Shown here: piece by piece, positions 33,654 to 42,722 of the stretch
Layout: each line of letters opens with the position of its first letter
Position numbering within the stretch: position 1 is the stretch's first letter
Source: Lewinellaceae bacterium
GTDB lineage: Bacteria > Bacteroidota > Bacteroidia > Chitinophagales > Saprospiraceae
Reading direction: 5' to 3'
Assembly (NCBI GenBank): GCA_020636075.1
Contig: JACJYO010000005.1
Coordinates: 248,001 to 312,000, forward strand
Length of the DNA: 64,000 bases
The notes under the pieces: model-generated
Database searches by the model: none
What the model saw: the letters and a program-made list of their open reading frames with translations, nothing else
What the model was told of the DNA's origin: nothing
Made by a program: the position numbers and the translations under genes

Positions 33654-33693
33654 TCAAAACGGGATTTTTTTTAACCAAAATTCTATCAGCAGC

Positions 33694-36600
33694 CTAATTC
33701 CGCTTTTCAGCTTTTGGCCGTGGCGGTACCGAGGTCGGCTTTTCCTGCACTTTTTTCAACACTTCTTGAATTGCACGATCCAGCTGCGGATCTTTCCCCT
33801 GGGCAAGCGCTGTAGGGTCTTCGGGTACTTCAATATCAGGATCAACACCGTGCCCTTCGAGGAACCACTTGCCATTGGGATCATACATCCGGAAGGTAGG
33901 CACAGTGACCCCGCCGCCGTCGATCAGGTATGGCACCCCGCTAATGCCGATCAGTCCCCCCCAGGTGCGGGTGCCGATGAGCGGGCCAAGGCCGGCCTTA
34001 CGAAAGTAATCCGGGAAAGCATCGCCGCCGGAACCGCTCCAACCGTTGATGAGCATGGCCTTGGGGCCAAAATGGGCCACAGGCGGCCACTGCCAGGTTT
34101 TACCGTCGCGCACCGCCCAAAATGCCAGCGGTTTGCGATCGAGTAGTTCGATGAACCGATCGGGGATTTGTCCGCCATTATTGAAGCGCTCGTCTATGAT
34201 CAAACCGGGCTTGTTCCACTGGGCATAAAACATACGGACCAGTTCGCTTTGGCCATCCAAACCTGTACTGGGAACATATATGTAGCCGATTTTGCCGCCG
34301 GAGGCTTTGTCGACCATGCGTCGGTTGCGTTCGATCCAGGCGAGGTTGCGCAGACGGGTTTCGTTGTCAATCGTTTTGACGGCGATGGTACGCGCCCCAT
34401 TCCAACCGGGTTGTTTATTTACGGTGAGTTCGACTGTAGCGTCGGCCAGTCCTGCAAAGGCTGCAGCAGGGTCGGCACCAATGTCCAATGGCCGGCCATT
34501 GACGGCCAGAATATAGTCACCTTCGAATACGCCCAGCCCGGGTGCATCGAGCGGCGAGCGCACTTCCGTATCCCAGGGAGCGCCCCGAATAATGCTTTTG
34601 ATCCGGTAGTAGCCGTTCTCCAAAGCCCAGTCTATACCCAGGTAGCCGGTACTTTCCTGCTTGGGCGACTCCTGGTCGCCGCCACCCCGGTAGGTGTGAG
34701 AAGCGTTGAGTTCCCCGATCAATTCTCCGATGAGGAAGTTCAGGTCATTGCGGGTTGCACAATAGGGTACCAGGTCGCCGTATTGCTTGCGCATAGTGTT
34801 CCAGTCGACACCATGCATGGCAGGGTCGTAAAAGTAATCGCGCTCGAGCCGCCACACATCATTGAAAATTTGCGCCCACTCATCGCGGGGGATCAGCGTC
34901 ATTTCCAGATTGTCGAGCGGTACGGTTTTTTCCATTTTCTGATCCGGCTCCGGCGACACAACCGCGGCGGTTTCGCCTTTTACGACTAAAACTTTTTTGC
35001 CATTGGCCGATAGCTCATAGCCGTTGATTCCACCAATCACCTGCTTGACTTCGCGGGCTTCAAAATCAAAATATTTCAAGGCAAGGCTCGGGCCCTCTTT
35101 CGGCCGTGGTTCCAAAGGCGTCAGGAACAACAATTTGCCGGCAGCTACGGAAAGATTTCCATAATTCCCGGCAGACAATGGCAATATCACGACGCGATTT
35201 TCCAGGCCATCCAGGTCGATATTAACCGATTTTACAGCGGCGCTATCTTTTTTTTCCGCATCATTTTTCTCCTCAGCCGGCTTATCCGTTTTCAGGGCTA
35301 CCGTATCATTTTGGATAAAAACCGGCGAGGGCACATCGCTGCGCAATGGTATGGCCGCAATAAGATTTGATTTGTCGTAAATAAAGGAATTGTCGAATTC
35401 GCTGTAGTTGGGAGCAAATTGCCTGTTGGTGATAAAATACAGGTATTTCCCGTCGCGGTCGAATACCGGATTGTAATCGGCGTAAAAGCCCGAAGTTGCC
35501 TGATGGAGTTGCTTGTTTTGCGTGTCGTACAGGTAAATAGCCTGATTACTGTTTTCTCCACCCCGGCTATAGGTGAGCCAGCGACTATCGGTCGACCAGG
35601 AAGCTGAAAAGCTGCGCAGGTTGCCTTCGAAAAAGTCGAGTGCCTGGTCGACAGTTACGGTCGCTTTAGCATCGCGGTCGTACACCTGAATACGCATATC
35701 CTGGTTGACAAAGGCGAGTTTTTTGCTGTCGGGCGACCAAAAAAGTGCATACCGGAAGCCCGAGCTGTAGTTCGTCAGTGTTTCGGTTGTGTTGGGTTTT
35801 GTGAGATCGTGCAGTACCAGTTGATACTCGCCGTTTTTGTCGGACCACCACGCGGCGTAGCGGCCATCGGGCGACCAGGCCGGAGAGCGCTCGGCAGACC
35901 CACTGCTTTGCGAAAGGTTGGTGGTGTACCCTTTTTGAGCCGGCACGTTGAACACCTCACCGCGCGCTTCCACGAGCACGCGGTTGCCGTCGGGCGCCAG
36001 GCTGTAGTTACGCACCAAACTGCGGGCATTTTCCTGCCGCGGTTTTGCGGCCGTATAATCATCGACCACCTGAATATTTACTTCCGTGAGTTTCTCGTTA
36101 GTCAAGCCCAGCAGGTAGAGTTTGCCACCTGCGGTAAACACGATCTCGTCGGGTCCCAATGCCGGAAAAGCCGCATCGAAATCGCGGAATTGCGTGATTT
36201 GCTTCCGGCTTTTGCTCTGCGTGTCGTACGACCAAATGTTGTAGCGCTTTTCCGGACCGGCATCCGACAGGTAGTAGACCTTGTTGCCGTGCCACATGGG
36301 GAATTCGTCGTTGGCATCGTTTTGCGTTATGTTCTCCGAGGCGTAAGATGTGAGATCAAACGTAAACACATCCGGAGCGGTACCGCCCCGGTAACGTTTC
36401 CAGGTGCGGAAGGCGCGCGATTTGTACACAAAAGCCAGGCGCTTGCCGTCGGGGGAGAAACTGGCAAATTCCCCCTGTTCAATAGGCAGTTTTTCCGGCA
36501 AACCGCCGGTGGAGGCCACTTTGTAGAATTGTGAAAAGCGTTGCTTTCCGCTGTTTCGACTGGAAGAAAAAAGCAGGCTTTTCCCATCGGGATACCAGTC

Positions 36601-36933
36601 CTGCATCATGTCGGTCATGCCGTGATAGGTAACCCGGAACGGTATACCGCCCTGGACGGAGATCGTGTACAGGTCGAGGTTGCCGTCGTAGTTGCCGGTG
36701 AAGGCCACCGTTTGTCCGTCGGGTGAAAAACGCGGAAAGTATTCGGCACCTCTGGGAGAACTCAGCTTGGTGGCAATGCCACCTTGTTTAGGCGCGAGCC
36801 AAACATCGTCGCCGTATACAAAGACGATCTGTGTTTTAGAAACATCGGGTTGGCGGAAAAGCCGGGCCATCGATTGGCCAATAACCGTGGTGGAGGCGGC
36901 AAACAGGAAAAGAAATGGGAGGATTGGTTTCAT
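33694..36933 (-). CDS. Tricorn-type protease (beta-propellers, PDZ and S41 peptidase)
   Basis: A 1079-residue exported protein with signal MKPILPFLFLFAASTTVIGQ. Two WD/TolB-like beta-propellers (residues ~30-600) carry repeats such as YFPRFSPDGQTVAFTGNYDG and FPMWHGNKVYYLSDAG. A tricorn core domain (NDVWRLERDYFYDPAMHGVD), a PDZ domain (LGVFEGDYILAVNGRPLD) and an S41 catalytic domain follow. The active site region is DERFNNGGQIPDRF with NGWSGSGGDAFPDYF (nucleophile Ser) and TRTWGGLIGISG. Such tricorn-like proteases degrade peptides into short oligomers; this one should act in the periplasm or be exported, unlike archaeal cytosolic tricorn. Length fits the family (~1050-1100). Confidence 0.95.
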   Translation of the reverse strand: MKPILPFLFLFAASTTVIGQSMARLFRQPDVSKTQIVFVYGDDVWLAPKQGGIATKLSSPRGAEYFPRFSPDGQTVAFTGNYDGNLDLYTISVQGGIPFRVTYHGMTDMMQDWYPDGKSLLFSSSRNSGKQRFSQFYKVASTGGLPEKLPIEQGEFASFSPDGKRLAFVYKSRAFRTWKRYRGGTAPDVFTFDLTSYASENITQNDANDEFPMWHGNKVYYLSDAGPEKRYNIWSYDTQSKSRKQITQFRDFDAAFPALGPDEIVFTAGGKLYLLGLTNEKLTEVNIQVVDDYTAAKPRQENARSLVRNYSLAPDGNRVLVEARGEVFNVPAQKGYTTNLSQSSGSAERSPAWSPDGRYAAWWSDKNGEYQLVLHDLTKPNTTETLTNYSSGFRYALFWSPDSKKLAFVNQDMRIQVYDRDAKATVTVDQALDFFEGNLRSFSASWSTDSRWLTYSRGGENSNQAIYLYDTQNKQLHQATSGFYADYNPVFDRDGKYLYFITNRQFAPNYSEFDNSFIYDKSNLIAAIPLRSDVPSPVFIQNDTVALKTDKPAEEKNDAEKKDSAAVKSVNIDLDGLENRVVILPLSAGNYGNLSVAAGKLLFLTPLEPRPKEGPSLALKYFDFEAREVKQVIGGINGYELSANGKKVLVVKGETAAVVSPEPDQKMEKTVPLDNLEMTLIPRDEWAQIFNDVWRLERDYFYDPAMHGVDWNTMRKQYGDLVPYCATRNDLNFLIGELIGELNASHTYRGGGDQESPKQESTGYLGIDWALENGYYRIKSIIRGAPWDTEVRSPLDAPGLGVFEGDYILAVNGRPLDIGADPAAAFAGLADATVELTVNKQPGWNGARTIAVKTIDNETRLRNLAWIERNRRMVDKASGGKIGYIYVPSTGLDGQSELVRMFYAQWNKPGLIIDERFNNGGQIPDRFIELLDRKPLAFWAVRDGKTWQWPPVAHFGPKAMLINGWSGSGGDAFPDYFRKAGLGPLIGTRTWGGLIGISGVPYLIDGGGVTVPTFRMYDPNGKWFLEGHGVDPDIEVPEDPTALAQGKDPQLDRAIQEVLKKVQEKPTSVPPRPKAEKRN

Positions 36934-37087
36934 TTTCAGTAGCGATAATATGAAAAAATAAAGCAGCCTGATCTGGATATGAAATCAGGATTGGTAGCAA
37001 ACAAAGATCAGGTAGCATTCAAAAATCCTGCAAGTTATCTATCGGCCCACGGTGTGCCCAAGTTTTTTTCAAGGGCAGTCGAGCCGG

Positions 37088-38800
37088 TCAATAGCGCCAG
37101 CTTTTCAGGTCTGCCCCTTCCGGCGCTCGTTTCTGAATTTCCTCGGTCCATTTGGGGATAAAATACCGATGGTAGCGCAAGCGGCTGATCGCGTTGGGTT
37201 GGGTATGGTCGCCGTTCCAGCAATGTTCGGCCCGGTCGCCGTAGTCCACTTGTCCATCATAGGGTGGTGCATCCAGGGTATTCAAAATTTCTTCCAGCAG
37301 GTACACGCCGTTGTTCAGGTAGTAGTTGTCCATATCGCCACAATAGACGTGGATTTTGCCTTGTAATTTTGGTCCCAGTTCATTCCAATCGCGCTTCAGG
37401 ATATACGCGAGGTCGTAGTTTTCCCGCCAATATTCGGCAACCTGATGGTCAATTTCACCCGTCCGGCGATCCCACAACGGAGCCGGGTAGCCATCGGGGC
37501 CAAGCGGGCCGTATACGGCTTCCCAGATATCGAATTGGCCACCGCTGCGGTGGCGATCGCCCAGAGCATATTCCATTTGGGCTGAGCTTTTTACCGTAGA
37601 ACTGATGTGCCCGAGGTAGTCGCGTCGGGAAGGACGGGCAATTTTATCGAACGGACCTTCCTGGTAATAGGCGTTTTTATTTTCATAAATATTGACACTC
37701 ATGTAGGCCCGGAAATCCACCGGGTCAGGGCAGGCAGCATAGCAACCACTGAACAATTCCGGGTAAAAAACCTGCACTGCCAGGGCTTCCCAGCCTCCCG
37801 TGCTGCCGCCATACGTCAGGCGCGCCCAGCCCGCACCGATACCCCGGAAGCGCCGTTCGATCTCCGGGATCAGCTCGTACATAATGGCATCGCCATAGGG
37901 GCCTACGTTAACAGAGTTGACAGCGTACGAATCATCGTAAAACGGGCAGGGGTGCTGGATCTCGACAGCCAGTACCCGCGGAAAATCGGGGCCGGTCCAT
38001 ATCTTGTAAAAATCGTAGGCCTCCTGTTGCTGGATGCGGTTATAGCCTTCCAAACGAAAGCGTTTGCTGTACGCAGGAGCCAGATTTGGATCGGGTGGTT
38101 CCGTTCGAAACCCGCCAAAATCAGCCGGAAAATGGCCGTGAAACACTGCCAGCGGATAGCGGGCTTCGGGGTGTTCGTCAAAACCCTCCGGAAGTAGCAC
38201 GTGCGCACCCAAATACATAGGCCTGCCCCAGAATTCGGTAAGCAACTTGCTTTGAATTTTGATGTGCTTGATATACCTGGTGTCTTTCGGTTCCTCAATT
38301 GGTGGTATTTTCTGGCTCAGGTCAATCCTGTAGATACCTTTGAGCAAAGGGTTGTACTGTATTTTCTGAACCGTGGAATACAGGTTCCCTGGCGCCCGGT
38401 TCCACTGCTGGCCCTCGCCGCGGTCCATGGGCATTTTCACAGTATGGCCGTCTTTCCGCTGGAACGTTTCGTAGCGGTGCAGCACGGCCTGGACGTAGTA
38501 TTCGCCTGCCGGCAAATCGCGCAAATACTGAATCGGATACCCGTATTCGACACCGGCAAACCGCGCAGGCTGGCCAGGCGCCCAGGCGTCTACATTCAGG
38601 CCAAAAACTTGCGCTGTGGAAAATTCATCCGTGATCTGAAAGCGCGGCTCTGCCGAGGAATCAGTAGAAATTAACAAAAGCAAGCGTCCATCCAACGGTC
38701 CGGTTTCCAAGGAAGCCGGATAAGAAACATAAAACGGCGCTTGCCCAAAAGCAAAAAGGCTAATGCATGTCCAAATAATAATTTGAAAATAACGGATCAT
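37088..38800 (-). CDS. Exported alpha/beta-hydrolase, enterochelin-esterase-like
   Basis: A 570-residue exported hydrolase. Signal peptide MIRYFQIIIWTCISLFAFGQ; an ATG at 38824 gives eight more residues and is also possible. Nucleophile elbow YGGSTGGWEALAV (Ser), acid in CGDMDNYYLNNGV and His in RAEHCWNGDH complete the triad. The arrangement, with an N-terminal beta-sandwich, matches the Esterase D / Fes-type family. Substrate unknown: sugar ester or siderophore are options. It follows the tricorn-like gene in the same direction with 155 bp between them. Confidence 0.85.
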   Translation of the reverse strand: MIRYFQIIIWTCISLFAFGQAPFYVSYPASLETGPLDGRLLLLISTDSSAEPRFQITDEFSTAQVFGLNVDAWAPGQPARFAGVEYGYPIQYLRDLPAGEYYVQAVLHRYETFQRKDGHTVKMPMDRGEGQQWNRAPGNLYSTVQKIQYNPLLKGIYRIDLSQKIPPIEEPKDTRYIKHIKIQSKLLTEFWGRPMYLGAHVLLPEGFDEHPEARYPLAVFHGHFPADFGGFRTEPPDPNLAPAYSKRFRLEGYNRIQQQEAYDFYKIWTGPDFPRVLAVEIQHPCPFYDDSYAVNSVNVGPYGDAIMYELIPEIERRFRGIGAGWARLTYGGSTGGWEALAVQVFYPELFSGCYAACPDPVDFRAYMSVNIYENKNAYYQEGPFDKIARPSRRDYLGHISSTVKSSAQMEYALGDRHRSGGQFDIWEAVYGPLGPDGYPAPLWDRRTGEIDHQVAEYWRENYDLAYILKRDWNELGPKLQGKIHVYCGDMDNYYLNNGVYLLEEILNTLDAPPYDGQVDYGDRAEHCWNGDHTQPNAISRLRYHRYFIPKWTEEIQKRAPEGADLKSWRY

Positions 38801-38995
38801 GGAAAAAACTGATTTATTTTGCATAACGCAAGCAGCTTACTTAAACCTAGTAATCAGAGTTTTGCAACCAGGCTCTCCTCAAAGGTAAAAAAAGCTGCCT
38901 TCCGAAAGTTTGCAATTAAAAGCCAATACCCGTAGCCAACCTTTTCGACCCTTTAGTCGTTATTGTAAAAAAAAGCATCAACGCCGCTGTCTGTC

Positions 38996-39418
38996 ATGTT
39001 AGGTCGCAAATCCAAAGAGTCCCCTATCGAACGCCTCGAACGCGAGGCCAACGACGACTTTCTGCTCCTGGCAGAGTTGGGGCCCGAGTATTTCGGGGCA
39101 GAGCACTTGCTGGAATTGCGCGAGCAAATGCATTTGCGCATGGCGCAGTTTGACCGTTGGCGCAAACTCAACATGCTGGTAGGGGCCACTTCGGCCGGCT
39201 GGATGGTTTTGGGTGGTATTGCTGTTGTGTTGGGCTGGCCAATACTTGCACGCCTGGCATTTAGTGTTATGGGTTTGTCGCTGTTGGGATTTATGGCCGG
39301 TGTTTGGCTTTTAAAATGGAAATACGAAAGCCGCGGCGAGCTGGAATACACCCTCCGTTCTATCGAAGACGAACTGCGTCGCCGGGCTGCCTTACGCGGC
39401 CGCAGTGCACAACTTTGA
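38996..39418 (+). CDS. Small membrane protein of unknown function
   Basis: A 140-residue protein. A charged cytoplasmic helix (residues 1-60: IERLEREANDDFLLLAEL, LRMAQFDRWRKLNM) is followed by two hydrophobic segments (~62-83 and ~86-108: SAGWMVLGGIAVVLGWPI, LAFSVMGLSLLGFMAGVWLL) and a basic, coiled-coil-prone tail (YTLRSIEDELRRRAALRGR). No family recognised. A methyltransferase gene follows 47 bp downstream. Confidence 0.75.
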   Translation: MLGRKSKESPIERLEREANDDFLLLAELGPEYFGAEHLLELREQMHLRMAQFDRWRKLNMLVGATSAGWMVLGGIAVVLGWPILARLAFSVMGLSLLGFMAGVWLLKWKYESRGELEYTLRSIEDELRRRAALRGRSAQL

Positions 39419-39464
39419 GGTAATTTCGACATCTCGGCCCTTGTGGCCAATTCGCCCATCTCCC

Positions 39465-40628
39465 ATGCTTGCTCAATTTTTAACTAGTTTTCAAACTGCC
39501 TGCGCAAAAGGGCAGCTGATCAAATGCACCTTGGGCAAACCGACTGGTGCTGCACCGGATGGGTTGAAAAACATCTACCTGCGTCCGGTTGTACTTAAAG
39601 CCGGCCCACGAATTGCCTGGACCTTTCGCTTCCAAACCCGCGACGAGGTTAAAAATTTCACCGCCGAAGAGTCCGTGCAAAACCTGGAAACACGCCTGGG
39701 CACTCAATTTTTGAACGCCGACTTATTCAGTACCGAATTGGACGCCTCCTTGGGTATTTCCAAAAAAGGCAAGGCTGTTTTTTCACAAAAAAAACCATCA
39801 CAAACTACTCCCGCGGATACCAGCCACGACCGGCATAAACAACGCCTGCTCGACCCCGCAGCGCCCTGGCTGCATGCGCTGGGTATTACCAACAAAGCGG
39901 GTCAGGTGCTGCCGTCGGCGCAGGATAAATGGCGGCAAATCAACAAATACCTGGAAATCATCGACAGCCTGCTCCGTACACACCCACTGCCAACTCACGC
40001 ACAAATTGCAGATATGGGTAGTGGTAAAGGCTACCTGACCTTTGCGCTGTACGATTTTCTGAGCCAGCAGCATGGCCTGGATATACAAGTCACCGGCATT
40101 GAACTGCGGCAAAAACTGGTTGACTTTTGTAATAAAACTGCCCGTGCCGCGGGGTTCGACGGTCTTCAATTTGTAGCCCAGGATATTAACGACTATCAAC
40201 CTGCGCGGCTCGATATGCTTATTGCCCTGCACGCCTGCGATACGGCCACCGATCTGGCGCTGGCTAAAGGTATCCATGCCAAGGCTGGCATTGTGGTGGC
40301 AGCACCCTGTTGCCACAAGCAAATCCGCCGCGATATGCAAGCCAGCAATGAATTGGCGCCAATTCTGCAACACGGAATTTTGGAGGAACGGCAAGCGGAA
40401 ATTGTAACCGACGGCATCCGCGCATTGCTATTGGAAGCAAACGGGTACAAAACCAAGGTGTTTGAGTTTATTTCCACGGAGCATACCGCCAAAAATGTGA
40501 TGATTACCGCAGTTGGTAACAAACTAGGATCAATTGATATCCGCCAACGGGCAGAAGCCATGGATAAGGTAGCTGCCCTGAAAGCCGGTTTTGGGGTGAA
40601 AGAACATTTTCTGGAGCACTTGCTTTGA
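39465..40628 (+). CDS. SAM-dependent methyltransferase of the Methyltransf_32 type
   Basis: A 387-residue protein. Residues ~1-140 are a helical/beta N-terminal domain. The catalytic half has DMGSGKGYLTFALYDFL (SAM loop), LIALHACDTATDLALAKG and APCCHKQIRRDMQ, the Methyltransf_32 pattern also seen in the eukaryotic METTL25/GSTCD group. Substrate unknown; RNA or protein. The track start at 39405 overlaps the preceding gene, so ATG 39465 (MLAQFLTSFQTACAKGQ) is preferred. Confidence 0.87.
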   Translation: MLAQFLTSFQTACAKGQLIKCTLGKPTGAAPDGLKNIYLRPVVLKAGPRIAWTFRFQTRDEVKNFTAEESVQNLETRLGTQFLNADLFSTELDASLGISKKGKAVFSQKKPSQTTPADTSHDRHKQRLLDPAAPWLHALGITNKAGQVLPSAQDKWRQINKYLEIIDSLLRTHPLPTHAQIADMGSGKGYLTFALYDFLSQQHGLDIQVTGIELRQKLVDFCNKTARAAGFDGLQFVAQDINDYQPARLDMLIALHACDTATDLALAKGIHAKAGIVVAAPCCHKQIRRDMQASNELAPILQHGILEERQAEIVTDGIRALLLEANGYKTKVFEFISTEHTAKNVMITAVGNKLGSIDIRQRAEAMDKVAALKAGFGVKEHFLEHLL

Positions 40629-40727
40629 CTTGATCGGCAGTTTTAAGTTTTTTATCGAATGGCGTTCGGTTGTACAGAAAATTTCACTTAATCTGGAGTT
40701 CTTTTTGCACCTTCCCAATATCCTAAC

Positions 40728-41957
40728 ATGTTGAAAAACACCCTTTTTTCGTTTGGGCATGCCATTCATAATATCCGCACCAACCTGTTTCACACCATCC
40801 TTTCAGTGTTTGGTATTGTAATCGGCGTGGCGGCTTTAGTTGCTATTCTTTCCTTTATTGACGGTCTGGAACAATTTGCCCGGGAGCAAATCACGAAAAC
40901 GACTGGCCTCAACGTGATCGCCCTGCGCTCCGAAGCCTATCAGACTATCGATGATATTCGCTTGAAAAAAGACTCCTTCGCCTTACTGAGCCCAGCTGTT
41001 TTCGAACGTTTGACAGACAGCCTGCCAAATGTTAGCCGAACTGCGCTCCGATCAAACCGGCCTGCAGAGCTGCGGCTTGATACGAGTACCAAAGCCTTGG
41101 GGGCAATACTGGAGGCTGCAACACCGTACTTGGATAATGACACCGTGCTATTGGCCGGGCGATTATTGACTCAAAAAGATGTTGCTGATGCCGATTCGGT
41201 GATCGTGATCAACCAGGTGCTGGCTAAACAGGCAACGGGCCACGAACGCTGGTCGGAATTGATCGGCAAACCCTTGCACTGGAAAGCGCAAAGCCTGCGC
41301 GTCGTCGGTGTGACCAAAGCGGAAGATCCCAAAGAACGACCAAAGGGAATTTTCCCAATCAGTTTGTTACAGAACGAGGCGTTGCGCGCCGATCCACCCA
41401 TTGGCTATGTGGAGGTTGATGATGTTGAGCAAGTGCAGGCTGTTAAAAAACAAATTGAGGCCAGAGTCGAAACGCAATTCCCCAACCAGAAAGAGGACAT
41501 CCAGATTGTTACCAATGAATTTCGGCTCGATCAGACAGCCAAAGGGTTTTTCCTGTTTCGTATCATCATGGGGCTTATCGTTGGCATATCGATAGTGGTG
41601 GGTGGCGTTGGCGTAATGAACGTATTGTTAATCTCCGTCAATGAACGAACCACTGAAATCGGGATTCGCAAAGCCGTCGGCGCCAGTCGCCGGCATATCA
41701 TACAGCAGTTTTTGGCTGAGTCGATTACTGTTTCGGCGTTTGGCAGTTTTCTTGGCCTGCTGGTGGGCGTTTTAGCGACCATGATTATTATCCCGATAAT
41801 CAAAATGGTCACCGATTTGCCCTTCGAGGCCGTGTATACCTGGAACACTTTTTTGACGATCAGCATCGTCGCCGTTTTGGTGGGTATTATCTTTGGCACT
41901 TACCCGGCGATGAAAGCCTCTAAACTGGATCCGGTGGAGGCGATTCGGCGGGAGTGA
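40728..41957 (+). CDS. MacB/FtsX-type ABC transporter permease
   Basis: A 409-residue permease of the MacB_PCD plus FtsX family. TM1 at residues ~20-42 (TILSVFGIVIGVAALVAIL), a large periplasmic domain (~43-275), and three TMs in the C-terminal FtsX domain (LIVGISIVVGGVGVMNVLLI, ITVSAFGSFLGLLVGVLATM, FLTISIVAVLVGIIFG). The coupling helix NERTTEIGIRKAVGASR that contacts the ATPase is intact. No MacB-like ATPase or MacA adaptor gene lies beside it, so the partner is elsewhere. Cargo not predictable. Confidence 0.92.
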   Translation: MLKNTLFSFGHAIHNIRTNLFHTILSVFGIVIGVAALVAILSFIDGLEQFAREQITKTTGLNVIALRSEAYQTIDDIRLKKDSFALLSPAVFERLTDSLPNVSRTALRSNRPAELRLDTSTKALGAILEAATPYLDNDTVLLAGRLLTQKDVADADSVIVINQVLAKQATGHERWSELIGKPLHWKAQSLRVVGVTKAEDPKERPKGIFPISLLQNEALRADPPIGYVEVDDVEQVQAVKKQIEARVETQFPNQKEDIQIVTNEFRLDQTAKGFFLFRIIMGLIVGISIVVGGVGVMNVLLISVNERTTEIGIRKAVGASRRHIIQQFLAESITVSAFGSFLGLLVGVLATMIIIPIIKMVTDLPFEAVYTWNTFLTISIVAVLVGIIFGTYPAMKASKLDPVEAIRRE

Positions 41958-41971
41958 ACGCTACTCATTTT

Positions 41972-42004
41972 ATTCGTCCTACGACTTGAAGTTGTTGGAC
42001 GAAT
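41972..42004 (+). terminator. Hairpin between the ABC permease and DUF1684 genes
   Basis: Arms of about 16 nt (ATTCGTCCTACGACTT against AAGTTGTTGGACGAAT, two mismatches) with almost no loop, 14 bp past the permease stop. Could attenuate readthrough. Confidence 0.45.
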
Positions 42005-42021
42005 AACAAACCACCACTTAC

Positions 42022-42645
42022 ATGCATCGTACTACCCTGTCATTCGTCACCCTTTTTTATGCTGCCAGCCTCCTTGCGCAACATAGCGCTCCGGAATTAA
42101 CCATCGAAATCAACCGCCATCGGGAACATTACAAACAGGATTTTTTGACTGATGAACGGTCGCCCTTGCAAGCTCAGGATACTGCTCAACTCGATTTTTT
42201 CCCGGCAAATGCCACCTGGGATATTACCGCCCGTTTTGAACGCACTCCCGACGCCGAGCCTTTCGATCTGCCGACGTATAGCGGCCGCACCAAAAAATTT
42301 GTGCGCTACGGTATTGCCCATTTTGAAGTAAACGGCAAACCGCAACAACTCTCCCTGTACCAAAACCTGAAAGTGGTTGAAATGGAGGGCTACGCTGATT
42401 ACTTGTTTTTACCATTTAAAGATCAAACCAATGGCGAAAGCAGCTACGGTGGCGGGCGTTACATCGATTTCCGTACCGGCAACATCGGTACTGACGGCAC
42501 CATTCGGTTGGATTTTAACAAAGCGTACAACCCCTGGTGTGCCTATAGCGACGGCTACAATTGCCCGATCCCGCCGGCAGAAAATCACCTGGAACTGGCT
42601 GTAGAGGCTGGTGAGAAGAATTTTAAAGGGGAGAAAAAACATTAA
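42022..42645 (+). CDS. Exported DUF1684 family protein
   Basis: A 207-residue protein with signal MHRTTLSFVTLFYAASLLAQ. The mature part matches DUF1684: DFLTDERSPL near the start, YSGRTKKFVRYGIAHFEVNG, the signature FLPFKDQTNGESSYGGGRYID, and DFNKAYNPWCAYSDGYNCP-IPP near the end. The Cys pair may form a disulfide. Function unknown in the family. Ends at the perfect bidirectional terminator shared with the convergent peptide transporter. Confidence 0.92.
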   Translation: MHRTTLSFVTLFYAASLLAQHSAPELTIEINRHREHYKQDFLTDERSPLQAQDTAQLDFFPANATWDITARFERTPDAEPFDLPTYSGRTKKFVRYGIAHFEVNGKPQQLSLYQNLKVVEMEGYADYLFLPFKDQTNGESSYGGGRYIDFRTGNIGTDGTIRLDFNKAYNPWCAYSDGYNCPIPPAENHLELAVEAGEKNFKGEKKH

Positions 42646-42646
42646 A

Positions 42647-42715
42647 TTTCCAGTGCAATAAAACAAAAAGGGCCGCAGACAACCTGCGGCCCTTTTTGTT
42701 TTATTGCACTGGAAA
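42647..42715. terminator. Perfect 32-bp inverted repeat, bidirectional intrinsic terminator
   Basis: Arms 42647-42678 and 42684-42715 are exactly complementary around an ACAAC loop. The GC-rich tip (GGGCCGCAG / CTGCGGCCC) is flanked by a run of A on the left and T on the right, so each strand sees a GC stem followed by a U-rich tract. It lies exactly between the two convergent stop codons. Confidence 0.88.
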
Positions 42716-42722
42716 ACGAGTC

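Noticed and set aside
34168..34989. A 273-codon plus-strand frame
   Set aside because: Antisense to the tricorn-type protease.
40728..41957. MacAB-type efflux operon
   Set aside because: Only the permease is present; no ATPase, adaptor or outer-membrane channel gene is adjacent.
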